NCBI GenBank assembly: GCA_013399875.1
Contig: VXAZ01001047.1
Location: forward strand, 682,001 to 746,000
Origin: Gymnorhina tibicen
Taxonomy: Eukaryota; Chordata; Aves; Passeriformes; Artamidae
Length of the DNA stretch: 64,000 nucleotides
Reading direction: 5' to 3'
Part shown: one piece after another, positions 63,431 through 64,000 of the stretch
Position numbering within the stretch: the stretch's first letter is position 1
Layout of the letters: every line of letters begins with the position of its first letter
Notes under the pieces: generated by a model
What the model saw: the letters and a program-made list of their open reading frames with translations, nothing else
Database searches by the model: none
What the model was told of the DNA's origin: nothing
Program-made: the position numbers and the translations under genes

Positions 63431-64000
63431 AGAAGTCACCTGTTATGTCCTATCTGAGACTCAACATATCACAGTATTTCACATGCAAAAAACACAGAGA
63501 AGTTGTTGGGGGGGGATGCAGAGCAGTTTAACATTTACTGTAGGCAAAGCAGTGCTTTGAAGAGCCAGCATTCAGGATGCAAGCTTACCATAGGGCCAGT
63601 GGAAGGAGGATGAGTCAGAGTCTGAATGAGTCAAAATATCTGAAGAAGATTGTTTAGTGACAAACTTATGATCTTAGAAGACGCTTGAAGGCACTTTTGT
63701 CTTTATGATTCAGGATGGTTTTATAGTAGAAGACCTTAAAACTGAAAGGATTATACTGCTAAAAGTGGGCATATGCATACAGAGAAATTCTGTACAAATG
63801 TAAATGACAGTATTTTTTTAAAACCATATATTCAAAGTATGTTTCACCACATTAAAGCTATAACAGTAGAAAAACTGCAGCCCTGGATCCCCACTGCTGG
63901 GTCTCAGCTTGAAGCGGGACTGTATGACTGCACAGACATGACAATTAATATCACCAGAAAAAAATGAAAAATGTAGAAGAGGCACTACAGTAAAACTGAA

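Larger units (their letters stand above)
38836..64000 (-). other. CDKAL1: CDKAL1 intron, at least 25.2 kb, continuing beyond the window
   Basis: It lies upstream of the 84-bp exon on the gene strand. I looked for the preceding exon (expected text around FYPRPGTPAAKM and HSYNPYDHK) and did not recognise it in any frame. This strand therefore appears to be a single long intron to the end of the window. It contains an assembly gap, simple repeats, CORE-SINE remnants, an ancient CR1 piece and an LTR, each listed. The intervals 41.2-44.0, 44.1-51.6, 51.7-56.9, 57.3-61.3 and 61.4-63.2 kb have no gene that I recognise. Their open frames of 60-130 codons match no family known to me. Confidence 0.75.

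Noticed and set aside
63085..63531. 148-codon forward frame
   Set aside because: It crosses an LTR with a perfect target-site duplication, so it joins intron, LTR and intron by chance.
1..64000. Search for tRNA, rRNA, CRISPR, riboswitch, integrase or bacterial-type gene clusters
   Set aside because: None seen. The sequence is vertebrate intron and intergenic DNA, and no array of regularly spaced repeats exists.

Overview
The window reads as nuclear DNA of a bird, most likely a neognath. It is AT-rich with very little coding sequence. Its recognisable repeats are truncated CR1 LINE copies, avian-type retroviral LTRs and a few very old CORE-SINE (MIR-like) remnants. I cannot name the species. 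There are no bacterial-style genes, operons or CRISPR arrays. Almost all open frames of 60-200 codons are chance frames or lie inside repeats.

The only gene I can support is CDKAL1 (threonylcarbamoyladenosine tRNA methylthiotransferase), on the minus strand. Its last three coding exons lie at 38752-38835, 34559-34723 and 11235-11441. Together they encode 151 residues: the TRAM RNA-binding domain, a variable linker and a C-terminal hydrophobic tail anchor. All joins are phase 0 with GT/AG splice sites, and the joined reading frame is continuous. The stop codon is at 11235-11237, and a possible 3' UTR runs down to about 10740.

Layout: 1-9.8 kb is repeat-poor flanking DNA downstream of CDKAL1. 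From known vertebrate synteny this should be the side facing SOX4, though SOX4 is not in the window. An internally deleted LTR with a near-perfect 5-bp target-site duplication sits at 9823-10155. From 11.4 to 34.6 kb is the 23.1-kb last intron, which holds several CR1 fragments and a solo LTR (23350-23872) with a perfect 6-bp duplication. From 34.7 to 38.8 kb is a 4.0-kb intron with two CR1 copies in opposite orientations. From 38.8 kb to the end is at least 25 kb of the next intron, with a 60-base assembly gap (41088-41147), simple repeats, ancient SINE and CR1 remnants, and an LTR with a perfect 5-bp duplication (63233-63430).

I looked for an undescribed system and did not find convincing evidence of one. 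The most useful leads are the diverged CDKAL1 C-terminal tail, the three LTR insertions dated by their duplications, the internally deleted CR1 at 38.0 kb, a palindromic RFX-type X-box at 46172, and a candidate conserved noncoding element near 55.3 kb.
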